Shown here piece after piece: positions 29,530-40,007 of a stretch of 64,000 nucleotides of DNA. Position numbers and translations under genes: made by a program. The stretch is from Meira nashicola (Eukaryota > Basidiomycota > Exobasidiomycetes > Exobasidiales > Brachybasidiaceae). Position 1 is the stretch's first letter, and each line of letters opens with the position of its first letter. Under the pieces are notes generated by a model. It worked only from the letters and a program-made list of their open reading frames with translations. It had not been told where the DNA came from and did not search any database. The stretch spans positions 868,001 to 932,000 of the forward strand of contig BCJU01000004.1 in assembly GCA_001600355.1 (NCBI GenBank), given 5' to 3'.

Positions 29530-31659
29530 ATGATTCGAAGTAGGATTATATGGGCCAAGGCGAGCCCTAGACAAGCCTCAATCAGATCAATTTATCATAC
29601 CCAATCTTTGATTGTTCCACAAAAAGCATCTTTGGCTTGCATATCACGATTGTCAACGCAGTCAGGAAAGCCTCAAAAAACAAAAAGAACAGATGTTTCC
29701 GAAGAAGAAGAAGAATCAAGTTGGGCTTTTGGAGGAGGGGTGAATAGTCAAGGCGGTCCAGCTTCCGAGACCGACTCTGACCCACATTCAGATCACAAGA
29801 TCGAATTCATCGTTGAAGGAAATGCAGGAAAAGGCGCTGTTCCGAATTACGGAAAGAGAAGACGCTATACTCATGATACCGATAGTGCTTCTTCGATGGA
29901 TCTCTATGGGCCTGCGCACTCCTCGTCTAATACAAAGGATGCCAAATATGCCCAACAATATCGTCATGAGTACGCGCCTACCGCCCGAAGTCCAAAGCCT
30001 TTGCCTCACCATACATACTTTTCCAACCCATCTTCTAGTTTTAATGATGATGCAGCCGCAACAGCTGCAGGTATGGGCCCTGTTGGTGTAGGAGGTCCTC
30101 GATCAGGCTTAGGTTCAGGTGCAGGTACACACGAAGTGATCAATTCGGGAAAGATTAAAAGGAAAAAGAGTGCTCTAATCTTGCCCGGACAAGGCTCTCA
30201 GTATGTCGGCATGACAGATGACATCTTTCGCAAGTATAGAGCAGCTCGTCAAGTGTGGACTGTAGCCGAAGAAGCATTAGAGTACGGACCTCACCTTCCT
30301 CGCGAGATTCAAACGATGATTTCAACCACTGCTGACCCACAGCAGCGAGAAAGATTCGAAGAAGAGTTGGCAAAAAGTGCAGAATGGGATCCTTTTGCTA
30401 ATCGACATTCGTCAAAAACAAAGGGTCGCAATCCACGGGGTTGGTTGCGTGATCTGGTATTCAAAGGCGATCAATTGAACCTAACAAGAGCAGAGAATGC
30501 TCAACCCAGTATCATGGTATCGTCACTCGCTATCCTTGCAGTTCTTCGACAAGAATTCCCTGTCGATCTGATAGCCAATCATATTGACTATGTCGCAGGT
30601 CATGGAACGGGCATTTACGCTGCACTTTGTGCTGCCGGTTCGGTCGATTTACGTGACGGTGTCAGATTGCTGCGTCACCGCGGTCTATCAAGCTCACACT
30701 TTGTTGCAAATAATAAGATTTTGTTCCCTGAAGGATGCAAGATGCCCGAAAGTGTTTACGAAACTTGGGCTTTTGCCAATGCTGGTAGCGGAAAAGGAGC
30801 AGAGCTTCTGTCAAGGACGACGATCGGAATTGATGCTGGAGGAGTTCCACCGACAAATTCGGCATCCGATGCAGACGTTGTACGCAATGAGGCTAGTGCA
30901 ACACCACAAAGAGGTTGGAAGCGCACACAAATGAGCGGATGTATGATTCGTCCTGGTAAGCTACAAGATAGTCTCCGAGCAATTGAGAAGATCGCAGCAG
31001 ATATCAAAGCAGGAAAGGTGGAAAGTGTTTCAACTGATGAAGTTGTCGAAGTTGCCAATATCAATTCAAGCTTACAAATCGTCTTGAGCGGTACTCGGGT
31101 CGGCGTCAGCTTAGCAAGTGATCAATTGAGACAGCTCAACCTGGGTGCAAGAGCGGTAAATCTACCAGTTTCCGGACCTTACCATTCTTCACTCATGCAA
31201 GAGGGAGCTGAATTCCTAATTCCTTCAGTAAAATCTTTACCTCTACGAGGTTTGGATCCTGAAGGATTTGGACGAGGTTATTCGGGAACCTTGCAGTTGG
31301 TTTCGAGCAATCAAGGTGCACGACTATTGAACTCTGAGCAAGATATTCGGGATGATTTGAGCGGTGCATTGGCCAAGCCAGTAATGTGGTTACAATCAAT
31401 CGAACGAATGTTGGAGAATGGTGTTCAAAGATTTATTTGTTTAGGACCTGGTCGCGCTTGTGCACATCTTTTGAGTAAAGAGCTTGCATATCGTGATCGG
31501 ATCAGAAGCTCTCAAGGACACCCAACTGGAGATTACGAAGTTTGGAGTATCAATTCAGTGGAAGATGTTGAACAGATTGGGTCAGTATTGAGTCGATTAA
31601 GTGCTGAAGAAGGTTCTGTGAGCGGGCAACAGGGTATCGAACATGTAGCTGCTTTGTGA
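29530..31659 (+). CDS. Malonyl-CoA:ACP transacylase homologue (Mct1-like) lacking the catalytic serine
   Basis: The homologue of the mitochondrial type II fatty-acid-synthesis transacylase. The 709-aa protein begins with a basic presequence-like segment (IRSRIIWAKASPRQASIRS), then a long non-conserved region to about residue 210. The transacylase domain follows: LPGQGSQYVGM (218-228), ENAQPSIMVSSLAIL, the nucleophile-elbow region, LLRHRG with the usual Arg, and LPVSGPYHSSLM with the catalytic His near 552. The elbow normally reads GHSLGEY; here it is GHGTGIY (Gly at residue 359, codon 30604-30606). The Ser nucleophile is replaced and the following Glu is also lost. The rest of the frame is intact and well composed, so this looks like a maintained protein, not a pseudogene. 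Malonyl transfer by the usual mechanism seems impossible; the present function is unknown. Confidence 0.82.
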   Translation: MIRSRIIWAKASPRQASIRSIYHTQSLIVPQKASLACISRLSTQSGKPQKTKRTDVSEEEEESSWAFGGGVNSQGGPASETDSDPHSDHKIEFIVEGNAGKGAVPNYGKRRRYTHDTDSASSMDLYGPAHSSSNTKDAKYAQQYRHEYAPTARSPKPLPHHTYFSNPSSSFNDDAAATAAGMGPVGVGGPRSGLGSGAGTHEVINSGKIKRKKSALILPGQGSQYVGMTDDIFRKYRAARQVWTVAEEALEYGPHLPREIQTMISTTADPQQRERFEEELAKSAEWDPFANRHSSKTKGRNPRGWLRDLVFKGDQLNLTRAENAQPSIMVSSLAILAVLRQEFPVDLIANHIDYVAGHGTGIYAALCAAGSVDLRDGVRLLRHRGLSSSHFVANNKILFPEGCKMPESVYETWAFANAGSGKGAELLSRTTIGIDAGGVPPTNSASDADVVRNEASATPQRGWKRTQMSGCMIRPGKLQDSLRAIEKIAADIKAGKVESVSTDEVVEVANINSSLQIVLSGTRVGVSLASDQLRQLNLGARAVNLPVSGPYHSSLMQEGAEFLIPSVKSLPLRGLDPEGFGRGYSGTLQLVSSNQGARLLNSEQDIRDDLSGALAKPVMWLQSIERMLENGVQRFICLGPGRACAHLLSKELAYRDRIRSSQGHPTGDYEVWSINSVEDVEQIGSVLSRLSAEEGSVSGQQGIEHVAAL

Positions 31660-31836
31660 TAAGATCAAATCTGTCGACTTCACTGTGAACATTTCCATTT
31701 GTATCATTTGTACTATATTATTTTCGTTGCGACAAGTCAATTATTGCTTAAGTTTATACAAATTTTCATTGTGTTTTGAGTGTAAATTCCAGCATGATTC
31801 TATATGTACATGATGATACAGTTTGTCAACAATTAT

Positions 31837-34800
31837 CTATTCGATAATAAATCCGCCTTCTTCATCTTCCTCTTCTTCAGGCTGTGCTTGTGCAGCTCGA
31901 TATGCTGCCAAATTCTTCTTTTCATTCTCGTCACCTACAGCATTGCCATCTTCTTGTTCATCTTCAACTTGCTCTGCCTCATGTTGTTCTTCATCTTCAT
32001 CTTGTTCTTCCTTCTCTTCATCGTCCTCTTCATTTTGTTCCTCCTCATCATCATCCTCATCATCTTCTTCCTCGTCGTCGTCGTCATCATCATCGTCGTC
32101 ATCTTCATCAGCATATACGATACTACCAGAATCGTCGGTATCCGAATCATCATCTCTTTGACGACTTTTTCCTTTTGCTCCTGTGAGATAATCACGTTGT
32201 AATCTTGCTTTAATTTTGACTGCGTTAATTTCTTTTCTTTTAGCCTTTAATGCTTGTTCTTTCTTTCGTTTTGCATTTCGTGCAGCTTCTTCTTCTTCAA
32301 ATTCTAAAAATGCTTCTGTTACCGTTTCACCGTATTCTTCAGCAACTACGATACCTTTTATTTTTGGCATTCCACGATGTTTACGAAATTCAAAACCTAC
32401 CACAGCTTCTGCATAGGGAATCTCTAACTTTTTAGCCACTTTGCCTGCACCGTTGTAGGGTATATGCACTCCTCCTGGAGGTAACATACTATCGACAAAT
32501 AGATCGACATTCCCAAATGCATTTGTTGGTATCTTTCCGTCTACAATAGGAGGTGCTGTGTAGACTTCTGTTTGAAAAGGTGCATAAAGTCCTTCTTGTA
32601 AACCGTCCATACCTTGTTGACGAGCTTCTTCTTCTGCTCTCTTATTGGCAAGAGTATAACCTCTACTTTTGACCCACTTTAATGCTTCTTCACCTTCTTT
32701 TATCACCCTTCCTTCATTGTACCATTGACGAGAACTTCTACAAGCGATCACATTTGCACGTAAAAAGACTGGAGTACCTTGAAATGTTCCAGCTTGTTTG
32801 GCCGGAAAGATTACTTCATCTCGCTTTAAATGCTTTTCGAGAGCATAAACTGGATGATCTTTGAAAGCTGCAACGCTAGAAGGCATAGGTTCACGTGAAG
32901 CTGCCGTTTGCATTTCTTCATCTTCCTCTATATCCCTTGCAAAACGATCTTGACGTTGAACAGAAGCCACAACACGAGACCACCAATCTGATTCTTCTCC
33001 GCCTTTTTTTGTCGATGGCGGACGCATACGACTTATACGGCTGTATAGTGTACGGGTATAACGAGCTGTCACGTCTCGTGCATGACCATCTTCTTCAAAT
33101 GCAAGAACGTATACTAATCGATTAGATTTATCCGAATTACTTGGTTCCATTCGTCTGTTTCCGGTAGGCACTGTGAATCCTCTAACAGGGTCGACAGTAA
33201 TCCATTTTTGCCAAGGTTTACTAAAAACTTCAACCCACATCGTAGGCGGTGATTGTGTATCGACAGGTTCCGCATCTGCTTCTTCGGCAGCCACTTCTGT
33301 AGCTTTTAATGGTTTTGCCTTTAAAGCTCGTAGCTTAGGTTGATATTTTACTTCAAGTGGTTTATCCAATCCTCGCCATTTTTCGCTGCGATAGTCTTTC
33401 TCGTCAGTTTTTGAAGAGATGTCGTTCGATATCGGCTTCGATGAAGAAGATGTCTCTATAGCTGAGGTATTCTTTCTGAGTCCGCTGCGCCTCAAAGGTA
33501 TTGTAGATGATTTTGGAGATTCTATCAGACTTGCTGCTCTCGAAGATGTAGGTGAAACAGTATTGCTCACGCTCACGGGATCAGCCCTTTTTCTGTTTAA
33601 TTTGACTCGAAGAGTACGAGGGCTTGAATTTGTTTGATTAGCTGATTCATTGGCGGATCCATCCAACGAGAAGTTCTCTTCATCGCTCGTCATTACATCA
33701 ATCGCTTTTCTGACCACATTCAATGTCTGTTTCCTTTCTGCATCTTTCTCATGTGCTTTTTTCCGTTTATTCAGACTTCCACCTTTTTCCTGATTTACAG
33801 CACCAGACGTGGCAGCAACTTTGCTCGCTCCAACACTCCAACTTGGACATTGAATGCTGATCACCAATCGAGCAGGAATACCTAGAGATCTGCAAAGGGC
33901 GGCAAACAATTGAGCATTATCTTCGCGCGAGCCAGACATCTTTTCCACGTAAGAAAGCATATCTTGCGCTGACTTTGTTCGATGTTGAACATCAGCAAGG
34001 CGCATATAACTTGGTTTGGTTGAATTACCTATTCCAAAGAGTGTTATTTCCTTCAAGAGATCTCCTTGCAAAGTGTTTGGTATTGAAGTTGAATAGGAAA
34101 GCTGCGAAGAAGAATCAGCATTTCTAACCCTACGACTTGATTTCTTGGCTGCTTTTTTCGCTTGCTCTGCTGCTTGTGCTTTTCGTTTTCGCTCATCACG
34201 ATGTCTATCCTCACGTTCTTGTGCGCTTTCTACAATCCATCCATCAACCCTACGACCAGGCTTAGGAAAGATGCCTGCGAGTAAATCAGTATCAGGTTGA
34301 CGAATTGCACCACATGTTGTCATCTTTGCATCAAGGTGAAACTTTTTACTCCACCATTCTGTCAAATCTTCCACAAAATTTTCAAATAAACGTACCCTTT
34401 CAGTTTGTAAAGGTACTTTTTTCTTATGAATCATTCGTAACTTTTCCAAATAAGCATTTGGCACGAGACTATAAAGACGATCTCGTAAAGATTCGTCGTT
34501 GATCATCGCATTTCTTGCTCGAGTGTGAGCTATTAAGCTCAACACTGTCCACTTGTGCGTTGCTAATCGAACCATTCGATCTCTTGGAGTGACTATAGCT
34601 GCTTTACGTGGTGTATTTGTACCAGAGCTCTTTCTACTCGCGCCCAAAGAGATAGAAATGCCGTTCGGCTGACCTTTACCATCCTTGAACACAACTGTTT
34701 CAGTTTGCGTTTCTCCATCCGTGCCAGTATCAGCATTTGCAGCTTGATAGGCATCATTGTATGCGGTCGTATGATCTAGCCCTTCCATTCCTTCTTCATC

Positions 34801-35256
34801 TTGATCACCATCCTCGAATTGTACATCTTCCAATTCAAGCTCTTCTTCGTCATCTAAGTCATCTTCATTGTCATCTTGAGGCATATCTTGAACAATTTGA
34901 GTTGGAATATCAACATCCTCTAAGAGTAATTCATCATCCTCTTCTTCCTTCTGTGCACCATTCAAAAGAGGAGACTGGGACGGAGTACTATCATCGCTTA
35001 TTGTTAGTACAACCTCTGCTGGAAGAGGACTTGCTTCTTTCTTTGCCTTTTTCGTATTTCTAACTATCTCTGGACTCAATTTACGCTTGGACACAGAACG
35101 TAGACGATTGGAAGCTCTTGTCGTTCTTCCTTGTTCTGGCGGACTTGCACTACTATCATCTATCGAATGAACCGAGAAAACCTCTTCGTCATCCGGATTT
35201 CCCGGAGGTAGGATAACAGGCGGGTTCCTTTGCCTATTACTCCGCCTGGGTGGCAT
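31837..35256 (-). CDS. RAD4: DNA repair protein Rad4/XPC
   Basis: Recognises DNA lesions in nucleotide excision repair together with a Rad23-type partner. The 1139-aa, intronless product has an acidic and basic N-terminus. A transglutaminase-like domain is split by a long disordered insert: the ALCRSLGIPARLVISIQ part is near residue 450, the MWVEVFSKPWQKWITVDPVRG part near 672. The three beta-hairpin domains follow at about 792-965 (HPVYALEKHLKRDEVIFP, NVDLFVDSMLPPGGVHIPY, KIKGIVVAEEY). The C-terminal 95 residues are an extreme Asp/Glu run (about 1040-1130), encoded by GAT/GAA-type repeats, much more acidic than typical. It is convergent with the Mct1-like gene (177 bases apart) and divergent from the GCL modifier-like gene. 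Confidence 0.95.
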   Translation of the reverse strand: MPPRRSNRQRNPPVILPPGNPDDEEVFSVHSIDDSSASPPEQGRTTRASNRLRSVSKRKLSPEIVRNTKKAKKEASPLPAEVVLTISDDSTPSQSPLLNGAQKEEEDDELLLEDVDIPTQIVQDMPQDDNEDDLDDEEELELEDVQFEDGDQDEEGMEGLDHTTAYNDAYQAANADTGTDGETQTETVVFKDGKGQPNGISISLGASRKSSGTNTPRKAAIVTPRDRMVRLATHKWTVLSLIAHTRARNAMINDESLRDRLYSLVPNAYLEKLRMIHKKKVPLQTERVRLFENFVEDLTEWWSKKFHLDAKMTTCGAIRQPDTDLLAGIFPKPGRRVDGWIVESAQEREDRHRDERKRKAQAAEQAKKAAKKSSRRVRNADSSSQLSYSTSIPNTLQGDLLKEITLFGIGNSTKPSYMRLADVQHRTKSAQDMLSYVEKMSGSREDNAQLFAALCRSLGIPARLVISIQCPSWSVGASKVAATSGAVNQEKGGSLNKRKKAHEKDAERKQTLNVVRKAIDVMTSDEENFSLDGSANESANQTNSSPRTLRVKLNRKRADPVSVSNTVSPTSSRAASLIESPKSSTIPLRRSGLRKNTSAIETSSSSKPISNDISSKTDEKDYRSEKWRGLDKPLEVKYQPKLRALKAKPLKATEVAAEEADAEPVDTQSPPTMWVEVFSKPWQKWITVDPVRGFTVPTGNRRMEPSNSDKSNRLVYVLAFEEDGHARDVTARYTRTLYSRISRMRPPSTKKGGEESDWWSRVVASVQRQDRFARDIEEDEEMQTAASREPMPSSVAAFKDHPVYALEKHLKRDEVIFPAKQAGTFQGTPVFLRANVIACRSSRQWYNEGRVIKEGEEALKWVKSRGYTLANKRAEEEARQQGMDGLQEGLYAPFQTEVYTAPPIVDGKIPTNAFGNVDLFVDSMLPPGGVHIPYNGAGKVAKKLEIPYAEAVVGFEFRKHRGMPKIKGIVVAEEYGETVTEAFLEFEEEEAARNAKRKKEQALKAKRKEINAVKIKARLQRDYLTGAKGKSRQRDDDSDTDDSGSIVYADEDDDDDDDDDDEEEDDEDDDEEEQNEEDDEEKEEQDEDEEQHEAEQVEDEQEDGNAVGDENEKKNLAAYRAAQAQPEEEEDEEGGFIIE
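31985..32110 (-). repeat. GAT/GAA microsatellite encoding the Rad4 acidic tail
   Basis: On the coding strand this is an interrupted run of GAT, GAC, GAA and GAG codons; on the plus strand, of TCATCATC/TCTTCTTC. It encodes about 40 nearly uninterrupted Asp/Glu residues. The length probably varies between strains, as for other trinucleotide tracts. Confidence 0.7.
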
Positions 35257-35862
35257 TTTATCCTATCATTCCCGTCTAAATCAAACAAGAGATGAAATCT
35301 ATTGTTGTATAGATGATGGTGAGAATGAACTCAATCTGCGTACGAAGAAGCAGAAAAAAAAAGCTGAGTAAAAATAAAGTGCTTTTGTGTGGAGGAATTC
35401 AAGCCTGTGCGGGAGGAAGACTGTGTGTCTGATTTCCGAAAACGCGATACGCGGTCAAATATTGCTTCTACGCAGCCTAGTCATATCCCAGGCGTACGTA
35501 AGTACACACAACGGGTCAATCTCGGAAGGGCCTTGATAATGAGAGTATCAAATCTTCTAAAAGCTTTTTTGATTTTTATTAGCGTACCAGAGGACACTTT
35601 TCTTTCGTTCTTTCTGTTCTTACATCTCCACCAGTACATGATGCTATAAAAGTTCAAATTTCTCTCGTCTACATCATCTTCGAAGCTGTACATAGCCATC
35701 CTCATAGCCTTGAGGCACATTATCAACAAAAAAAGAAAAGGACGAGCACGCAAGCGACACAGCAATCTGAAGGGGTTGATATCTTGGCTTTTTGTTTTGC
35801 AATAAAAATCAATTGCAATTTGCATTGCATATTATCCTTCATACCATCTTAGAAAGAGAGAG
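35257..35862. other. Divergent promoter region (Rad4 / GCL modifier-like)
   Basis: About 600 bases between divergent start codons. Non-coding by composition. Open frames on both strands are short. No specific site was recognised. Confidence 0.4.
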
Positions 35863-37254
35863 ATGGATAATCAACAACCTTTGCAATACCTCAAGGTCTA
35901 TACACACAATGTCGCACGAGTTCTCAAGCCTTCTCAAGATGGTGAATTAGCACATGCAATTCATGAAACTTTACATTATTCTTTGGATGGAGATGAAGAT
36001 GATTATTTGATCTCACGTTCGCAACTTGCTGCATCTTCTTGTGCTCCTTCAAGTTCATCTTCTTTCGCTAAATCTTCTCCTTCAAATGATGATGCATTCA
36101 TTCAAGTTAATCAAAAGCAAGCGCAAAACGGTCCATTCGAATCCGATGACGAAGAAGTCGTTCATCCTGGATTTATAGCCACAAATGATTCTGAGCGACC
36201 ATATGCATCTTATCTCTGGAACGAGAAGAATTCTCTTTTGACTCTACCACATCCTAGTACGATCGATAAACCACTTTTGAGCGATCCATGCACAGTATCC
36301 GATAATGAAGCCGACCTTCGTGATGCTTTTGATGTTACAACGAAATTCTTTTACTTTTCCGATACAAAAAGTGATGAAAAGAATCAATCACAAGAATCGC
36401 ATTATCCAGCAGAGTGGATCAATGAAGCACTTGATTGTCTTTCTATTGCAACAGGACTTAAAACTGCAGATACTTTTATCATAGCTTTTCCCAAATTAAA
36501 ATTAGATTGTTCCAAAGCAAGTGATGAGCAAATTTACAAAAAAGCGAAAAAAGTGGCCGACGTTTGGAAACAAATTTCGAACGATAAAAGGATCCTGTCC
36601 TCAGGGTTATCTGATGTTTCGCAACAATCACTTCGTGCTTTTGTCTCTCAACTTAATTTGCCCAAATGTGATGATACACAAGGAAAGCGTGAAGCAGCTC
36701 AAGCAGAAGTACAACGGATTATGGATGATGCAATCGTACAAAAAGGTTCACAAAAGACTATGCCGCCCAAAGAAGCAGAGCTTGGACAAAATGAACCAAT
36801 CGAAATTCCATCATCACCATCAAAAGTCTCACTTGGACCTGATCGTCTTGATGAACGCACAGAATTGATCAGAGTATACGGTCCCGGTCCTTGTAGGCGG
36901 CCAAGATTATGCACCATCAATTTACGTGAACAAAATTGTGATGATAATTCTTTAGGAGGTCGTAGCGTTAGCAAAACCAGTGCAAATGCATCATCTTGTT
37001 GGGATCGTGGATTGGCAGAATATTGCAAAGAAGAAAACATCTTATTGGTAGCTCACAACGATCAAAAAGACATCTTGCCTGAACGTTGTCTACCAAGCCT
37101 ACTTGGTGAATTCGCAGGCAGAATACCGCATGCTATGTCTTCCAATAAAAGGCTAGAGCCTGTTTGGCTATTAAAGTATACAGTTTTGATCCGCGATCGT
37201 GGCGTTTTGGCCGATAAAGGATTCGTCTTATTATGCAAGACTGTAGAGGCATGA
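35863..37254 (+). CDS. Probable glutamate-cysteine ligase modifier (regulatory) subunit
   Basis: Would regulate the first step of glutathione synthesis. The 463-aa, intronless product resembles the aldo-keto-reductase-like fold of GCLM proteins. WINEALDCLSIATGLKTADTFIIAFPKL (about residues 186-213) is the helix-strand unit with the family's D-T-xx-xx-FP. VADVWKQISNDKRILSSGLSDVSQQSLRAFV (about 226-260) matches the W-xx-L...G...LGVSDF-type strand. LAEYCKEENILLVAHNDQKDILPE (about 383-406) matches the EYC-xx-xIxLLxHxD-x-xILP segment near the family's C-terminus. The N-terminal 150 residues are poorly conserved. It lacks catalytic residues of true reductases, as expected. The call rests on motif layout from memory, so I keep moderate confidence. 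Confidence 0.65.
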   Translation: MDNQQPLQYLKVYTHNVARVLKPSQDGELAHAIHETLHYSLDGDEDDYLISRSQLAASSCAPSSSSSFAKSSPSNDDAFIQVNQKQAQNGPFESDDEEVVHPGFIATNDSERPYASYLWNEKNSLLTLPHPSTIDKPLLSDPCTVSDNEADLRDAFDVTTKFFYFSDTKSDEKNQSQESHYPAEWINEALDCLSIATGLKTADTFIIAFPKLKLDCSKASDEQIYKKAKKVADVWKQISNDKRILSSGLSDVSQQSLRAFVSQLNLPKCDDTQGKREAAQAEVQRIMDDAIVQKGSQKTMPPKEAELGQNEPIEIPSSPSKVSLGPDRLDERTELIRVYGPGPCRRPRLCTINLREQNCDDNSLGGRSVSKTSANASSCWDRGLAEYCKEENILLVAHNDQKDILPERCLPSLLGEFAGRIPHAMSSNKRLEPVWLLKYTVLIRDRGVLADKGFVLLCKTVEA

Positions 37255-37436
37255 CGAATGTATGAATAGAAGACTGATTATTTGAATAATATATATACAA
37301 GTATCTAAGCTGTATGCCAACTCTATCGTTTCAGTAAAGCGGACAAATTTGTTTTACTTTCAGACAGTCTCAGCACTATGACAAATTATTTATGAATAAT
37401 TTAATTGCTATAACAAATAAGACATCATCATCATCA

Positions 37437-38954
37437 TCATTTGTTGGAAAATCCCGAAGGAGGGGTGTTGCTGCCAAAATCATCATGAAGTTGCATCAAT
37501 AATCGCATCGCATTACGTGCATGCTGTCTTGATGGATCCTCCCAAGGTCGTGAATTGTCCGGATCAGCTTTTTGCTTAGAATCGAAAGGGTATGGCAAAA
37601 GCTTCTGCAGGTATTCGTATGCGACCAAAGTAGCTCCAAATTGTGGACTACTTCGTAAAACACGAGCTAAACTACCCTTAAAGAATGCTTTAGGTCCTTC
37701 ATCCTTTAAGATTTTTGCGAAACAATCTGTGATGCCATTATATGTCGCTTGTCCTTTTCTTGCTTCAACTTGTAAACGTGTTTTGATCACATCAGCAGGT
37801 GTTGTTAAAAATGCAGCGGGCATACCAGCAGTACTTGCACTGATTAACATTTCGCCAAATCCTAGCTTTTTACCCTTTACACCTTCGTGAAAGACGTCTT
37901 TTTTCAAATGACTGTAAGCAGGAAAGTAAATTGCACTGAATGGAATATCACGTAGCAAACATGCCGATGCACCTCTGTATAAGCCGATCAAGCCCAAAGA
38001 ACGAACAATATGAATGGCTCCACGAGCAACACGATCTGCACCTTCTTGTTTAGCAATCTCTCCGGCGATTTGTAAACGAATTTTAACAATTTCTAGAGGA
38101 TTCGTAAATACTACTTGACAACCACCGGCAGTACCACCAGCGATTAATTCCCATCGAAGTTTAATTTCGCCAGTTTTTGGATCTTTTGCATGTGCACGAA
38201 CCAAGTCATTCACTGTCAATTTGATAGCCTTTTCAGGTGCAACACCTAACAATTGAGGACCTAAACCGGAATAGAAACCCATAAACCCTTCACGACGAAA
38301 CACCTTTGAAACACAATCTAAACTATTTTTGTACATTTGCGGCTCACCGACAACGGAAGATCTTTGATTTTGCATTCGTGTTTTGACAAGATCGATAGGG
38401 TATACCAATGTAGCTCCCGTTGCACCAGCGATACCACCTAAACCGAAATTGTACAAGGAATGAGCGGCTTCTTTCAAGAATGTTGTAGGAGCTTCTTTTG
38501 CTTTTTCTGCCAAATCGCCTACTGCACTAGATTCTTCTTGTTCGGCTTTTGCCTGTTGAGCAGCTTGCCTTACCGCTATTGGATGCGGATCTAGATCATC
38601 ATGAATATACAGCTCGTGAGAAATCAAATTTTGTTCCGGTTGAGCTCCACGTACGACGGACGTTTTATAGGTAAGCATACCCGGAGAAGAAAGTGCAACC
38701 TCTCTCCTGAATGCTTCCAAATGTCTATTGAATGCGGGATCAGCATTGGGTCTTGCTAAGATTTTCGCAGAAACGGTAAAATTACCTTCGCCCGGTAAAT
38801 GTGGAATAGTGTATTTGAATGCTTCATTGCCATTGTTCTCTTCTGTTTGTTCAACCTGACCGCCATGTTGAACCAACGTCTTTGATGAAGATGATGGATC
38901 TTGAGCTGCTTCGCATTGTAATTGACGAAAGAATGGCGATAGAAAGCGAGTCAT
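37437..38954 (-). CDS. Mitochondrial carrier, aspartate/glutamate (AGC) type
   Basis: Predicted inner-membrane exchanger. From the ATG at 38954 it encodes 505 aa; the frame is open further upstream but has no supporting composition. About 165 N-terminal residues (no EF-hands visible) precede three carrier repeats with signatures [16 protein letters not shown] and PADVIKTR, each followed by the expected helix. The fragments [38 protein letters not shown] and [12 protein letters not shown] are characteristic of the Agc1/aralar group. The C-terminal 55 residues are polar. The gene ends in five tandem in-frame TGA codons made by a (CAT)n repeat (37425-37439). Convergent with the preceding gene, 182 bases apart. 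Agc-type transport is likely; glutamate-only uptake is possible. Confidence 0.87.
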   Translation of the reverse strand: MTRFLSPFFRQLQCEAAQDPSSSSKTLVQHGGQVEQTEENNGNEAFKYTIPHLPGEGNFTVSAKILARPNADPAFNRHLEAFRREVALSSPGMLTYKTSVVRGAQPEQNLISHELYIHDDLDPHPIAVRQAAQQAKAEQEESSAVGDLAEKAKEAPTTFLKEAAHSLYNFGLGGIAGATGATLVYPIDLVKTRMQNQRSSVVGEPQMYKNSLDCVSKVFRREGFMGFYSGLGPQLLGVAPEKAIKLTVNDLVRAHAKDPKTGEIKLRWELIAGGTAGGCQVVFTNPLEIVKIRLQIAGEIAKQEGADRVARGAIHIVRSLGLIGLYRGASACLLRDIPFSAIYFPAYSHLKKDVFHEGVKGKKLGFGEMLISASTAGMPAAFLTTPADVIKTRLQVEARKGQATYNGITDCFAKILKDEGPKAFFKGSLARVLRSSPQFGATLVAYEYLQKLLPYPFDSKQKADPDNSRPWEDPSRQHARNAMRLLMQLHDDFGSNTPPSGFSNK

Positions 38955-40007
38955 GATTGCAAAATGTATTCGTTGTCCCACCTCCTGCTGCTTAAAGATG
39001 ATCAGGATGGCGGTAAGACGGAAAGAAAGTGTTGAAAGCCAAAGTGTTTGTAACAATTACGCCCCCCTCATAAACGCGCTGGCGCCCGCAATGCAAGAAG
39101 GATTGGTAGACGGTTTGCCGCACACTTTCAATCCCCGATCAAAGAGCCCAATTCACCCGCCCAATACAACAAACACACATCATAGCACCTTTAAATCTGC
39201 GAATGACTCTGGAGTACATACCTCTGTAACCCTGATTCTTCTTCTTGGTTTCTTCTAACTTTCCATTCACGCTCTGGTGCACTTTCTTCGCATGCATGTA
39301 CATAAATGACTTCACCGAAATACGCTATGCTACGTTTTACCTTCCCTCAACCCTGAATTTGGTCTCAGGTGCACACTTCCGACCATGCCCGTAAAAGCGC
39401 CGCACTGAAAGCAGCTTTTGTACACCCTTCACGTGAAGTGTGGCTTTGCATTAATTCTCAAAAAGAAGTCGCGTAAATGCAGAAAGAGATCCACCATCCT
39501 CTTCCTCTGGGAAAAGGCATTCAACATGAAAATCAACTGTAAGTGTTTGACAATGGGAAAAAAGGGAAGCTTCATACTGCTTCAAATGATGATTTTCAAA
39601 CGACTAGCTCTAGAATTACTCTGCACGTCTTACGGCGAATGTAGATAATCGTTTATCCAAAGTTTCAGCCTTGTCTGATTTCGTGTCAATTTAAAGTTTT
39701 GTGTCAAGAAACGTATTGCTTACCAAATTTTAAAATCTTTACCATTGGTACTGCAGATATGAAATTTCGCCAATTCTAACGAATGTTTAATTTGTAAGTA
39801 TATTATTTCGTCCCTCTATCTCTTCAAGATGAAATTAATCGACAGGCGGACCATAATGAGTCGTTGTAGTGATCCAACTGTGTAACCGGATCGTGAAGCT
39901 GCGCGTACTCTTGCGGAGAATTCGATTGACTGATTGCAGTTAAATTTATTGTCTTTATGAGAAATGATTTGCTGACATTTTCTCATTTGGAAACCTTACA
40001 GCCAAAC
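38955..40007. other. Divergent promoter region, about 1 kb
   Basis: Between the carrier gene and the Shg1-like gene. No credible coding frame. CT-rich and AT-rich stretches alternate. No RNA gene, TATA box or repeat was clearly recognised. Confidence 0.4.

Noticed and set aside
31823..32161. Ser-rich open frame on the plus strand
   Set aside because: Antisense shadow of the Asp/Glu-coding repeat at the end of Rad4.
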